Source: Iodobacter ciconiae
Lineage (GTDB): Bacteria > Pseudomonadota > Gammaproteobacteria > Burkholderiales > Chitinibacteraceae
Direction of reading: 5' to 3'
DNA length: 64,000 nt
NCBI RefSeq assembly: GCF_003952345.1
Contig: NZ_CP034433.1
Location: forward strand, 310,001-374,000
In this document: positions 10,061-18,957 of the stretch, in pieces
How the letters are laid out: every line of letters starts with the position of its first letter
Position numbering within the stretch: position 1 is the first letter of the stretch
The notes under the pieces: generated by a model
Database searches by the model: none
Told to the model about the DNA's origin: nothing
The model's input: only the letters and a program-made list of their open reading frames with translations
Made by a program: the position numbers and the translations under genes

Positions 10061-11314
10061 ATGGCCAGAAACGCGCTTTACGCCCAGTCGGGTGGTGTAA
10101 CCCCTGTGATTAATGCTTCCGCTGCTGCGGTGATTGCGGCTGCGCGTGCGCACCCGGATCAGATTGGCCGTGTGTTTGCTGCCAAAAACGGGGTATTAGG
10201 TGTATTGGCCGAAGAGCTAATTGATACCGCATGTATGAGCGAAGCCGATCTGGCCGCGCTGGCCGCCTCTCCCGGTGGTGCATTTGGTTCCTGCCGCCAT
10301 AAGCTGCGCTTTGGCCGCGAGCTGACCCGCCTGTTTGAAGTGTTTGCCGCGCATGATATCGGCTATCTGTTTTATAACGGCGGTGGTGATTCAGCAGATA
10401 CCTGCATGAAAATTGCCGCGCACGCTGAATACCTTGGCTATGACCTTACCGCTATTCATGTGCCTAAAACCATTGATAACGACTTGCCGCATTCGGATTG
10501 CTCGCCAGGCTTTGGCTCGGTGGCCAAATATGTAGGCACGTCAATTCGAGAAGCAGGTATGGATGTGGCGTCGATGTGCGGCTCCAGCACCAAAGTATTT
10601 ATTATGGAAGTCATGGGGCGGCACACCGGCTGGATTGCCGCAAGTAGCGGCCTCGCTTCCGGTGCTGATAGACTGCTGCCGCCACACCTGATTTTGCTGC
10701 CGGAAGTTACCTTTAATGCCGCAACTTTCCTGGCTGCGGTGGAAGAAACCATCGCCCGTGAAGGCTATTGCGTGATTGTGGCGGCTGAAGGCATTAAAAA
10801 TGCCGAGGGCAAGTTTGTAGCCGAAGCAGGTGGTACCGATGCCTTTGGTCATGCACAGCTGGGCGGCGTTGCGCCTTATCTGGCGCAACTGATCAAAACG
10901 GCGCAAGGGCATAAATGCCATTGGGCAGTGGCCGATTATCTGCAGCGTGCAGCGCGCCATATGGCATCCAAAACGGATGTGGATCAGGCCACGGCCGTGG
11001 GCACTGCTGCAGTTAAATTTGCACTGGCCGGTGAGCGGGGTGTTATGCCCACCATCGTTCGCACCAGCGATGCACCTTACACCTGGACCATCGGCTCGGT
11101 GAAGCTGGAAGAAGTGGCTAATCACGAGAAATATTTGCCTGCCGAATACATCAGTGCCAATGGCTTTCATATTTCACCAGCGGCGCGTACTTATTTTTCA
11201 CCTTTGATTATGGGTGAGGCGATCCCGTCTTATGTAAATGGTTTACCGGCTTATCCTGTGTGGGATTTTTCCGTAATAGAAGCCAAGCTGGAAGCGTTTA
11301 ATACGGCGGTGTAG
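10061..11314 (+). CDS. pfp: Pyrophosphate-dependent 6-phosphofructokinase
   Basis: Phosphorylates fructose-6-phosphate, probably with PPi as donor (EC 2.7.1.90), in cytosolic glycolysis/gluconeogenesis. 417 aa from ATG at 10061; a TTG at 10049 in the same frame is a less likely start. The N-terminal nucleotide/PPi loop (ALYAQSGGVTPVINAS) and 'YNGGGDSADT' are typical of the betaproteobacterial and methylotroph PPi enzymes. 'HVPKTIDNDLP' has the Lys that marks PPi-PFKs, where ATP enzymes have PGTIDND. 'MEVMGRHTGWIA' binds the sugar phosphate. Phosphoryl donor is inferred from these residues; position 104-equivalent is Ser and not Asp, so it is not a textbook PPi site. Confidence 0.9.
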   Translation: MARNALYAQSGGVTPVINASAAAVIAAARAHPDQIGRVFAAKNGVLGVLAEELIDTACMSEADLAALAASPGGAFGSCRHKLRFGRELTRLFEVFAAHDIGYLFYNGGGDSADTCMKIAAHAEYLGYDLTAIHVPKTIDNDLPHSDCSPGFGSVAKYVGTSIREAGMDVASMCGSSTKVFIMEVMGRHTGWIAASSGLASGADRLLPPHLILLPEVTFNAATFLAAVEETIAREGYCVIVAAEGIKNAEGKFVAEAGGTDAFGHAQLGGVAPYLAQLIKTAQGHKCHWAVADYLQRAARHMASKTDVDQATAVGTAAVKFALAGERGVMPTIVRTSDAPYTWTIGSVKLEEVANHEKYLPAEYISANGFHISPAARTYFSPLIMGEAIPSYVNGLPAYPVWDFSVIEAKLEAFNTAV

Positions 11315-11338
11315 ATTTCTCTTCCAAGCATTAGTAAA

Positions 11339-11375
11339 AAGGGCAGGGCAGACTTTTAAAGCGTGCTCTGCCCTT
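11339..11375. terminator. Hairpin between pfp and miaA
   Basis: 12-bp near-perfect stem (AAGGGCAGGGCA / TGCTCTGCCCTT). Read leftwards it is followed by five T, so it can terminate miaA transcription; it also lies 24 bp after the pfp stop. Confidence 0.6.
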
Positions 11376-11542
11376 GTAGCATGCTTACCCGGTATTTCTG
11401 TGTGTTTTCTTGAAGGCGCTGCCATTGTGCGGTGAAGATGCTGTTTTGATGCAGTTTAGCACTGGGTGGGATGGCATAGGTTTTACATTATATGATGAAT
11501 ATTTGGGCTCAGATGGCCCAGGCTGGCACTGATAAGTGAAGC

Positions 11543-11565
11543 GGCCGGGTTTAGGGTGCCCGGCC
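11543..11565 (-). terminator. GC-rich hairpin just after miaA
   Basis: Perfect 7-bp inverted repeat (GGCCGGG / CCCGGCC) with a 9-nt loop, 7 bp after the miaA stop codon. No T-run follows in either direction. Confidence 0.35.
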
Positions 11566-11572
11566 CGGTATT

Positions 11573-12508
11573 TTAAAGCCAGCTCTTAACTGCTGCTTTT
11601 ACCCGCTCTGCCAGGCTAGTTTCCTGGCAATTAATCTCTAGTAAATCATCCATACCCCGCAGCCAGGTCAGCTGGCGTTTAGCGAGCTGGCGGGTGGCCG
11701 CGATGCCTTTTTCGCGCATGGCCGGATAATCGATTAAGCCATCCTGATACTCCCAGGCTTGCCGGTAGCCTACGCAGCGCATCGATGGCAGCTCCAAGGA
11801 CAAATCGTATTTAGCCCGCAAGCGGCTTACTTCATCGAGCAGGCCTAAACTTAGCATTTGATCAAAGCGCAGCGCAATCCGATCGTGCAGCCATTTTCTG
11901 TCTTGCGGCAGCAGGGCAATTTTAAGCAGGTGATAGGGCAGAGCAGCACTGGCTGGCTCGGCCAGTAAATCCGACATTTTTTTACCGGTAAGTGTGCATA
12001 CCTCTAAAGCGCGCTCGATGCGCTGGGCATCCGTCGATTTAAGCCGCTCTGCCGTAACGGGGTCAATGGCGGCCAGTTTGGCGTGCATGGCAGGCCAGCC
12101 GATAAGCGCCGCTTCTGTATGAATTTGCGCCCGCAGCACAGTATCTGCCTGTGGCAATTCATGAATGCCGTGTTGTAAGGTGTTGTAATACAGCATGGTG
12201 CCGCCCACCAGCACCGGCACTTTACCACGCGCTGTTATATCGGCCATTAAAGCCAGCGCATCCCGCCGGAATTGTGCGGCAGAATAAGCGTCTTCCGGTG
12301 AAATGATATCAATCAAATGATGCGGCGCACGGGCCAGCTCATCCGCACCTGGCTTGGCGCTGCCGATATCCATCTCTTTAAATACCAGCGCTGAATCGAC
12401 CGAAATCAACTCCACCGGTAAACCGCTTTCCAGCAAATGGATCGCACTGGCGGTCTTGCCACTGGCAGTAGGGCCCATTAAAAAAATGGCAGGAGGGGAA
12501 TGCGGCAT
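11573..12508 (-). CDS. miaA: tRNA dimethylallyltransferase MiaA
   Basis: Transfers the dimethylallyl group from DMAPP to N6 of A37 in tRNAs reading UNN codons. 311 aa, normal length. The P-loop 'MGPTASGKTASA' (residues ~11-22), 'ELISVDSALVFKEMDIGSAKP' region, 'LVGGTMLYYNTL' and 'DAQRIERALEV' are all present, so the catalytic Asp and Thr of the DMAPP site are intact. It follows mutL by 111 bp on the same strand, the order known from E. coli (mutL-miaA), although no hfq follows here. The ATG start gives the P-loop close to the N-terminus as expected. Confidence 0.97.
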   Translation of the reverse strand: MPHSPPAIFLMGPTASGKTASAIHLLESGLPVELISVDSALVFKEMDIGSAKPGADELARAPHHLIDIISPEDAYSAAQFRRDALALMADITARGKVPVLVGGTMLYYNTLQHGIHELPQADTVLRAQIHTEAALIGWPAMHAKLAAIDPVTAERLKSTDAQRIERALEVCTLTGKKMSDLLAEPASAALPYHLLKIALLPQDRKWLHDRIALRFDQMLSLGLLDEVSRLRAKYDLSLELPSMRCVGYRQAWEYQDGLIDYPAMREKGIAATRQLAKRQLTWLRGMDDLLEINCQETSLAERVKAAVKSWL

Positions 12509-12619
12509 GGCGGGTTAGCTTTATAAGAATTGAAAATGGTTGATTTTGGGCAGACGCTTAAAGCGTGGAGAGCGAAGGTTAGCTGAGTGCGCTACATAAA
12601 ATAGCGGCGTACCCCAGCT

Positions 12620-14569
12620 TTAAGATCCGCGCATAAACATTTTGTCTAGTTCATTTAGCGTCATTCGAAACCAGGTGGGGCGGCCGTGGTTGCACTGGCC
12701 GCTGCGCTCGGTGGCCTCCATCTGGCGCAAGAGCGCGTTCATTTCGGTGATGGTCAGGCTGCGGTTGGCGCGCACCGAGCCGTGGCAGGCCATGGTGGCA
12801 AGCAGCTCGTTTTGCTTGCCTGTTAATACTTCACTCGCACCCACGGTGCGGATATCTTTGAGCACGGCTTGTGCCAGCTCGATGGGATCGGCGTCTTTCA
12901 GCAGCATGGGCAGGGAGCGGATGGCAAGCTGGGTGGGTGATTGCACTGAGATCTCAAAACCAATCGCCGCCAGCGTTGCGGCGTGATCTTCAACCGTGGC
13001 TACATCGTGTTTATCAGCCGCAAAAACATGCGGGATCAACAAGGGTTGGGTGGGCATTTGCTGCAGATCGAGCGCGTTTTTTAGCTGCTCGTACACTACC
13101 CGCTCGTGTGCAGCGTGCATATCCACCACAATCAGCCCCTCGGCATTTTGCGCAAGGATATAAATGCCGTGCAGCTGGCCGAGTGCAAAGCCCAGAGGCG
13201 GCACGGTTTCCGAATCGCTGGCACGGGAAGGTGCGGTGGCAGCGGGGGAGATTGCAGCAGCGGGCATCAGTGCCCCGGCCGGAACAGCGGGGGCGAGTTT
13301 TTGTTCTGGGGTTTCATTGTTGAATGAAAGCGTGGGCTCGGGTGTCCAGCTGTTTGAATCACTTGGGTTTGCTTCGCCCGGTGCCCGTTTTAAATCTGCA
13401 AACATCGTGTCATAAAAGGCCATCGGTGCTTGCACACGTGGCGGCGCTTGAAAATTACCCTGTTTATACGCCATTTCAGCGTAATTCTTTGGCGTCATCG
13501 CGGGTGCAGGGGCCATGACGCTAGAGTCTGGCGCGGCGATTTCGCCGGTTTCAGGGTCGATGCCCGCAGGGATGGTGCCAGCGCGTGTGCCTGCCAGTGC
13601 TTTTTTCAGGCTGGTGAGCATAAAGCGATAAATCGCTTGCGATTCTCTGAAGCGCACTTCGATTTTGGTGGGGTGAACGTTGACATCCACGCCTTCAGGG
13701 TCCAGCTCTAAAAACAGGCAATAGGCCGCGTGTTTATCGTGGTGCAATACATCGCGGTAAGCTTCACGCAGGGCGTGTTGCACCACTTTATCCCGCACAA
13801 AGCGGCCATTTACAAAGAAATACTGCGCATCGCGGCTGGATTTCCCCAGCGTGGGCGAGCCGGTAATGCCCCACAGCCGCAGCCTACCGAAACCTTCATC
13901 CACCTGCACGCCGGATGCCACAAATTCATCGCCCAAAATCGCCGCCGCACGCTTGGGCAAATCGCCCGCCAACAAGCGCAGCTGTGCGCGGCCATTATGG
14001 CTAAGCGTGAACTGCACGCCGGGATTGGCCAGCGCCAGGCGCTGCACCATATCGCTGCAATGGGCAAACTCGGTGGATTCAGATTTTAAAAACTTACGCC
14101 GTGCAGGCACCTGGTAGTAAAGCTCGTGAATCTCGATGGTGCTGCCCTGGCTGAGCGAGGTGGGCTCTGGTTCGCTGACATGGCCATTATCTGCATCCAC
14201 CCGCCAGGCGTAATCTGATCCTTGCTCGCGGCTGCTGAGTGTAAGCCTGGATACAGAAGCAATACTCGCCAGTCCTTCACCCCTAAAACCCAGTGTGGCC
14301 ACTTTTTGCAAATCGTCCAGATCACGAATTTTACTGGTGGCGTGGCGGTGCAGCGCAAGTGGCAGCTCGTCTTTGGCAATGCCACAGCCGTCATCAATCA
14401 CCTTGATCAGCTTGCTGCCGCCTGCCAGCAGCTCAATGCTCAGATTCTGGCTGCCTGCATCCAGGCTGTTTTCCAGTAATTCTTTTAGGGCAGAAGCGGG
14501 CCGTTCAACCACTTCGCCTGCGGCAATCTGGTTAATCAGGTGATCGGGGAGTTGCTGGATACGGGGCAT
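12620..14569 (-). CDS. mutL: DNA mismatch repair protein MutL
   Basis: Links MutS recognition to strand removal in mismatch repair. 649 aa. The GHKL ATPase motifs lie at the N-terminus: 'ELLENSLDAGS' with the Mg-binding Asn, 'VIDDGCGI' and 'TLGFRGEGLASI'. The linker (~350-450) is proline/alanine-rich. The C-terminal dimerisation domain contains 'DMHAAHERVVYE', which fits the DQHA(X)2E(X)4E metal-binding motif as modified in Neisseria MutL, plus 'ACHGSVRANRS' and 'QCNHGRPT'. This indicates an endonuclease-type MutL, unlike the E. coli protein. It is followed by miaA, probably co-transcribed. Confidence 0.97.
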   Translation of the reverse strand: MPRIQQLPDHLINQIAAGEVVERPASALKELLENSLDAGSQNLSIELLAGGSKLIKVIDDGCGIAKDELPLALHRHATSKIRDLDDLQKVATLGFRGEGLASIASVSRLTLSSREQGSDYAWRVDADNGHVSEPEPTSLSQGSTIEIHELYYQVPARRKFLKSESTEFAHCSDMVQRLALANPGVQFTLSHNGRAQLRLLAGDLPKRAAAILGDEFVASGVQVDEGFGRLRLWGITGSPTLGKSSRDAQYFFVNGRFVRDKVVQHALREAYRDVLHHDKHAAYCLFLELDPEGVDVNVHPTKIEVRFRESQAIYRFMLTSLKKALAGTRAGTIPAGIDPETGEIAAPDSSVMAPAPAMTPKNYAEMAYKQGNFQAPPRVQAPMAFYDTMFADLKRAPGEANPSDSNSWTPEPTLSFNNETPEQKLAPAVPAGALMPAAAISPAATAPSRASDSETVPPLGFALGQLHGIYILAQNAEGLIVVDMHAAHERVVYEQLKNALDLQQMPTQPLLIPHVFAADKHDVATVEDHAATLAAIGFEISVQSPTQLAIRSLPMLLKDADPIELAQAVLKDIRTVGASEVLTGKQNELLATMACHGSVRANRSLTITEMNALLRQMEATERSGQCNHGRPTWFRMTLNELDKMFMRGS

Positions 14570-14878
14570 AGGAGCGGTGCGAAAAGGGTGAAAGTCAGCG
14601 AGATTATACCCGTGTCTGTGCCGCCTGCCTCGGGCATGTTTACGGTGGGTTTAATTTGAATGGACTGGTGTTTTTCAAGTGCCGCAATTTTGTGGCTTGC
14701 TTTGATTACTTATTTCTATTTATAGCTATTTATTTGTCATTTTTATTGAGTAACTAAACAAAATTAGCCTAATTTACTTTTGTATCAAAAATAATTTGTA
14801 ATAAATGGCTGCCGGGCACGACCAAGCAGTATGAATCTAATTTCATGCTTAACTAAACTTAGTCCTAAGGAAATTACC

Positions 14879-15328
14879 ATGCACACTAAAAACCAGCCAC
14901 AACACGAGCTAGGATATCTGATTGGTTTAGCCGGCGTTATCGCCACTTTGCTCTGGATTGGTATATTTAAATATACCCCTACCGAAGCGATGCAAATCAA
15001 ACCATTGATAGAAAATCATCCGTTTATGTCATGGATGTATCAAATATTTTCAGTTCAATTTGTTTCTGGATTGATTGGTACATTTGAAATAATTACTGCT
15101 TTTATGTTGATTGTTTCAATTAAAAAGCCTGTTGTTGGCTATTATGCAGGTATCATCGCCTCTTTTATTTTTGTTGTTACACTGAGCTTTATTTTAACCA
15201 CACCGGGCAGTTTTAAAGTTGTTGATGGTGTGCCACTTACTGATTTTTTCCTATTTAAAGATATTGTTTTTCTGGGTATCACCTTAATAACCGTACAAAA
15301 GGGCTATCAGGCTAGGCAGCACGCGTAA
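14879..15328 (+). CDS. DUF417 (YkgB/RclC-like) inner-membrane protein
   Basis: 149 aa, four predicted membrane helices (~residues 15-32, 57-75, 85-105, 122-138). Start chosen at ATG 14879 because AAGGAAA lies 8 nt upstream; a longer frame from 14831 has no such site. 'LLWIGIFKYTPTEA', 'IKPLIENHPFMSWMY' are the hallmarks of the DUF417 family, which includes E. coli YkgB and RclC, the latter induced by reactive chlorine. Function is unknown. The gene runs opposite to its neighbours and interrupts the mutL/amidase neighbourhood. A strong terminator follows. Confidence 0.8.
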   Translation: MHTKNQPQHELGYLIGLAGVIATLLWIGIFKYTPTEAMQIKPLIENHPFMSWMYQIFSVQFVSGLIGTFEIITAFMLIVSIKKPVVGYYAGIIASFIFVVTLSFILTTPGSFKVVDGVPLTDFFLFKDIVFLGITLITVQKGYQARQHA

Positions 15329-15345
15329 TTGCTTAGGGTCAATAA

Positions 15346-15378
15346 ATGCCACACCATTTAATACGGTGTGGCATTTTT
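15346..15378 (+). terminator. Rho-independent terminator of the DUF417 gene
   Basis: Perfect 10-bp inverted repeat (ATGCCACACC / GGTGTGGCAT), 9-nt loop, then five T, starting 17 bp after the stop codon. Confidence 0.88.
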
Positions 15379-15663
15379 CATATTATGCACTATGTCATAA
15401 TCATATTGCGCCCCTGTTTTTATCGCTTAAGCTGCGATTTAATATCTTGCTAAAGTGTAATGGCTTTAGTTTGTATGGATGCCTTGATCATTGCTTTGTT
15501 GCTTGATTTTCTTGTAATCAAATATTGGTATTCTGTATGTATGTTTAATAGTGTGTTGTTCAGGCATTATTTCATTCATAAATATCACAGCAGACAATGA
15601 TTTATATTTTTACTAATAAGCATTTGAATATTAATATATTATCTTATGTAAGCGCCCAATAGA
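15379..15663. other. AT-rich spacer between two convergent terminators
   Basis: About 285 bp between the DUF417 terminator and the ccdA-side hairpin. No ORF, repeat or binding site recognised. Confidence 0.4.
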
Positions 15664-15698
15664 AAGCCACAAAACCTGCAATACAGATTTTGTGGCTT
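15664..15698 (-). terminator. Terminator of the thioredoxin-ccdA operon
   Basis: Perfect 11-bp inverted repeat (AAGCCACAAAA / TTTTGTGGCTT), 34 bp downstream of the leftward ccdA stop. The T-tract is weak (TTTCT). Confidence 0.6.
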
Positions 15699-15731
15699 AT
15701 AAACTGGCCAGGGTATAAATTGTAAACAGGC

Positions 15732-16460
15732 CTAGAACATGGTCGTTAGCTGCACCCACATATCGGGCATAAACTGGACAAAATAAGCTTCCAATGCCTT
15801 ATCCCAGCCAGCAAGAATAGCTGCTCCAAGCAAGATTAATAAAACTGCAAACGATTTCTTAATCGTATCCACATGCTGCATTACCCAGCCTCGGGTTTTA
15901 TTTACTCCGGCACGTGAGGCGTATGCGATTCCGACTAAGGGAATAGCTGCACCCAAGCCAAATACGCCAAGCGCTACTGCACCACGTAAAGCGCCACCTT
16001 CACTGGCTACTAGCGTTAAGGTAGATGCAAGTAAAGGGCCAGAGCATGGGCTCCAGACCATTCCTAACAAACTACCAAGCACAAAAGCACTGGGCATGGA
16101 TTCAGTATTAAACTTGCTGCTTAAACGGTTCGCTATTGAGGCCAGCGGGCTAAGGCTATTGGCAAAGCGGCCTGACAAAAACGGCAAAAACAATACTACC
16201 CCGAATGCAATGAGCAACCATGCTCCTGCCAGGCGAATTACATCGGAGTCAAAACCTAGCAAATCTCCAAATAGCCCCACCAGTACGCCTAATACAACGA
16301 AAGCACTGATCAGGCCGGCAGCCATCGCCAATGGTGCGTAGCGATGACGATGGCCGGCGCTGCCAACGACCAGCGGTAAAATGGGTAATACGCAAGGGGA
16401 TAGTGTGGTTAAGCCGCCAGCAGCCAGCGCAAAACTAAGCTCTAAAAGACTTAAATTCAT
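15732..16460 (-). CDS. CcdA/DsbD-type transmembrane thiol reductase
   Basis: Moves reducing equivalents across the inner membrane. 242 aa with about six membrane helices. The N-terminal 'LTTLSPCVLPILPLVVGSAG' with the conserved Pro-Cys-Val-Leu-Pro and the later 'GMVWSPCSGPLLAS' are the two paired redox cysteine motifs of the CcdA/DsbD beta domain. Its ATG overlaps the stop of the thioredoxin-like gene (ATGA at 16460-16457), so they form one operon. Together the pair resembles a split DsbD. Electron acceptor is not clear from context: no cytochrome c maturation gene is adjacent. Confidence 0.9.
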   Translation of the reverse strand: MNLSLLELSFALAAGGLTTLSPCVLPILPLVVGSAGHRHRYAPLAMAAGLISAFVVLGVLVGLFGDLLGFDSDVIRLAGAWLLIAFGVVLFLPFLSGRFANSLSPLASIANRLSSKFNTESMPSAFVLGSLLGMVWSPCSGPLLASTLTLVASEGGALRGAVALGVFGLGAAIPLVGIAYASRAGVNKTRGWVMQHVDTIKKSFAVLLILLGAAILAGWDKALEAYFVQFMPDMWVQLTTMF

Positions 16461-16843
16461 AAACCACCTGGGCGCAAACCGGCCTTAATTTTCTCGCGAT
16501 CCGTTTCCCCTGCCAAACGAGTGCGCTCTTCGCTGCCCTGGTAAACTACAAAGACGGACTGAGACCGGATTTTCAGCTCCTTACGCAATGCTTTTTCAGT
16601 ATCGTAATTTACTTTGAAAACGGTAACGTCCTTTAAGGCGGGGTCTGATTTGAGCTGTTCCAGAGCCATCGATTGATTGCGGCATACAGAGCACCAATCG
16701 GCATGAAAATGCAGGGCCGTGGTTTGTTTGGCTTGTTGTGCGGCTTGAAATGCTGCTGGCGTATAAGGTAGGACCTCCAGTGCCTGCGCCATTGAGGCAA
16801 TGGAAAATAAGGCCGTGGCGGCTAAAATTTGACGGAGATTCAT
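16457..16843 (-). CDS. Periplasmic thioredoxin-like protein
   Basis: 128 aa with a signal peptide (residues 1-21, ending ...ASMAQA). The thioredoxin fold carries 'HADWCSVCRNQ', a CxxC active site with Ser-Val between the cysteines, as in the C-terminal domain of DsbD (CVAC-like) more than in classic thioredoxin (CGPC). 'FKVNYDTEKALRKEL' and 'RSQSVFVVYQG' complete the fold; the usual cis-Pro region is altered. It is probably reduced by the CcdA-like protein encoded next to it. Confidence 0.88.
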   Translation of the reverse strand: MNLRQILAATALFSIASMAQALEVLPYTPAAFQAAQQAKQTTALHFHADWCSVCRNQSMALEQLKSDPALKDVTVFKVNYDTEKALRKELKIRSQSVFVVYQGSEERTRLAGETDREKIKAGLRPGGL

Positions 16844-17036
16844 CGATGTTCCCTTGTTAGAAGTAGTATCTGGAATTCTCTAAGTCGTGGTATGCCGTCA
16901 TATCTTACAAATTAAATCAAAATAAATTGAAATATCAATTTGTCATTGCTGCAGGTCCATCCACTGAGGCCTGGCCTGTGCCTTGATGGGTCGATCTGCG
17001 AAGGGCGTATTTGCTGTTACCTTACCAGCCTACCCT

Positions 17037-18368
17037 TCAACTTTGCGCCATTCTTGTTTTTGCCAGTGGCGGATTTTTGGCAAAGTAGCGTTTGATGCCT
17101 TTATGCAAGGCACCAGCCATCTTGTGCTGGTAGGTTTCATCAATCAGTTTTTGCTCTTCCTGCGGGTTAGAGATAAACGCGGTTTCTATCAAAATAGACG
17201 GGATATCCGGGGCTTTAAGTACGGCAAAGCCTGCTTGCTCGATGCTTTGTTTGTGCAGGCGGCTGATATTGCCGATCTCTCCCAGCATGGATTTGGCGAG
17301 TTTCATGCTGTCGTTGTTGGTGGCGGTCTGGGTTAAATCCATCAGTGTGTGGGCCAGTGCTTTGTCTTTCACATCAATTTTTACCCCGCCAATCAGATCG
17401 GCATCGTTTTGTGTTTGTGCCAGCCACTTGGCGGCGGTGCTGGATGCGCCTTTTTCAGACAGCATAAACACCGACGAGCCATTGGCGTCTGGCCGGGTAA
17501 AGGCATCTGCGTGGATGGAGACAAATAAATCGGCCTGTACGGCACGGGCTTTTTTAACGCGTACGCCAAGTGGCACAAAAAAGTCGCCATCACGCGTAAG
17601 CACAACACGCATATTCGGCTCGTTTTCTAATAGGTTTTTAAGTTTTTTGGCGATCGCCAGTACGACGGTTTTTTCATAATTGCCGCCGGGGCCAACCGCG
17701 CCGGGGTCTTCGCCGCCGTGGCCCGGATCCAGCACGATGGTAATGAGCCGGTCTACTTTCATTTTGCTGCGATCAACCGTGCCGTCTTCTTCTGCCTTTG
17801 TTTTTGTAGCAGGAGCAGGTGGGGCAGGCTTGATATCGCTGGTTTGATCGTCCAGAAACGCCAGTAGCGGATCATTTTGCGCAGCAGGATAGAGATCAAT
17901 CACCAGGCGGTGCTTGTATTCGCCTACCGGGTTGAGTGTAAAAATCTGCGGTTTGATTTCTGTTTTTAAATCCAGTACCAGGCGCACAACGCCGGGTTTG
18001 TTGCGGGCGGCGCGCAGCTGCTGGATATAGGGATCATCACCACCTACTTTGCTGGCCAGGCTTTGCAGTTCATTATTGAGATCAATACCTTCCAGATCGA
18101 CCACCAGCCGTTCCGGGTCTTTAAGTGCAAATTGTTTGAAGGTGAGCGAAACGGTAGATTCGATAGTCACGCGGGTATAGGCCTGCGCAGGCCAGACACG
18201 CACAGCCACTACGCTGGCGGCAGGAGCGGCAAAGCCAAGTGGCGTGATAGCCAGCAGCAGGCTGGCGCTTGCTCCACGCAAAACATCCCGGCGAGCCAGA
18301 CTAAACGCAGCCGTTGCGGCATGTGTATCGGAGGCAGAAGAGGCCGGGTCTTGCTTTGTAGTCGTCAT
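17037..18368 (-). CDS. amiC: N-acetylmuramoyl-L-alanine amidase (AmiC type), Tat exported
   Basis: Cleaves the lactoyl-amide bond between MurNAc and the stem peptide during cell separation. The precursor has a twin-arginine signal (ARRDVLRG followed by a hydrophobic stretch), as E. coli AmiC does. An AMIN domain (~residues 55-165) is followed by an Amidase_3 domain whose zinc ligands are seen in 'VLDPGHGGEDPGA', 'NYEKTVVLAI' and 'LFVSIHADA'; the catalytic Glu lies in 'ILIETAFISNP'. ATG 18368 is chosen, 18 bp after the tsaE stop; an upstream ATG at 18416 with AAGG before it is an alternative that would add 16 residues and overlap tsaE. Confidence 0.93.
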   Translation of the reverse strand: MTTTKQDPASSASDTHAATAAFSLARRDVLRGASASLLLAITPLGFAAPAASVVAVRVWPAQAYTRVTIESTVSLTFKQFALKDPERLVVDLEGIDLNNELQSLASKVGGDDPYIQQLRAARNKPGVVRLVLDLKTEIKPQIFTLNPVGEYKHRLVIDLYPAAQNDPLLAFLDDQTSDIKPAPPAPATKTKAEEDGTVDRSKMKVDRLITIVLDPGHGGEDPGAVGPGGNYEKTVVLAIAKKLKNLLENEPNMRVVLTRDGDFFVPLGVRVKKARAVQADLFVSIHADAFTRPDANGSSVFMLSEKGASSTAAKWLAQTQNDADLIGGVKIDVKDKALAHTLMDLTQTATNNDSMKLAKSMLGEIGNISRLHKQSIEQAGFAVLKAPDIPSILIETAFISNPQEEQKLIDETYQHKMAGALHKGIKRYFAKNPPLAKTRMAQS

Positions 18369-18385
18369 TAGCAGCTGCACTTTGT

Positions 18386-18880
18386 TTAAACCTGTTGGGT
18401 AAGACGATTGAGGCATGTTTGGCCTTGCTCACTAAATGCTTGGATATGGGCCACGCGGCTTGTTTGACCGGGTACTAAAGAGGCTTCGGGCGTTAAGGTA
18501 ATGACCCAGTCAGGGGTAGGTAAAAGGCCTTCTGCTTTATCTGCCCATTCGATCAGGCAAATAGATCCGGGGTTAAAGTAGTCTCTAAAACCCGCATCTT
18601 CCCATTCGCTTGCGTCATTAAATCTATACAAATCAAAGTGATATAAGTATAAGTTAGAAACAGTATAAGGTTCAACCAGTGTATAGGTGGGGCTTTTTAC
18701 CCGGCCGGCAAAGCCCAGCCCGCGCAGCAGACCCCGGCTAAGTGTGGTTTTACCTGCTCCCAGGTTGCCTTCCAGAAAAACCACCATGCCTGCCGCTACG
18801 CTTTGTGATAAACGCGCGCCCAGCGCCAGTGTGGCCTCTTCGTCGGCTAAAAAACATTTGAAATCAGTATTGTGTGGCAT
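18386..18880 (-). CDS. tsaE: tRNA threonylcarbamoyladenosine biosynthesis ATPase TsaE
   Basis: ATPase partner of TsaB-TsaD in making t6A at tRNA position 37. 164 aa. Walker A 'LEGNLGAGKTTLSRGLL' (residues ~36-52), 'VKSPTYTLVEPY' and 'YHFDLYRF' followed by 'ICLIEWADKAEG' are the family signature. It is immediately upstream of the amidase gene and divergent from queG, exactly as around E. coli tsaE-amiB. Confidence 0.97.
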   Translation of the reverse strand: MPHNTDFKCFLADEEATLALGARLSQSVAAGMVVFLEGNLGAGKTTLSRGLLRGLGFAGRVKSPTYTLVEPYTVSNLYLYHFDLYRFNDASEWEDAGFRDYFNPGSICLIEWADKAEGLLPTPDWVITLTPEASLVPGQTSRVAHIQAFSEQGQTCLNRLTQQV

Positions 18881-18957
18881 GGGCTATGGGATCCATTGGC
18901 TTAACGCTTATACGGTCTGGCAGGCAAAAAACGTATGAAGCCGGTATCATTGCGGTT

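Noticed and set aside
12871..13323. 150-codon plus-strand ORF opposite mutL
   Set aside because: Antisense shadow of the conserved mutL linker; composition and position follow mutL codon structure.
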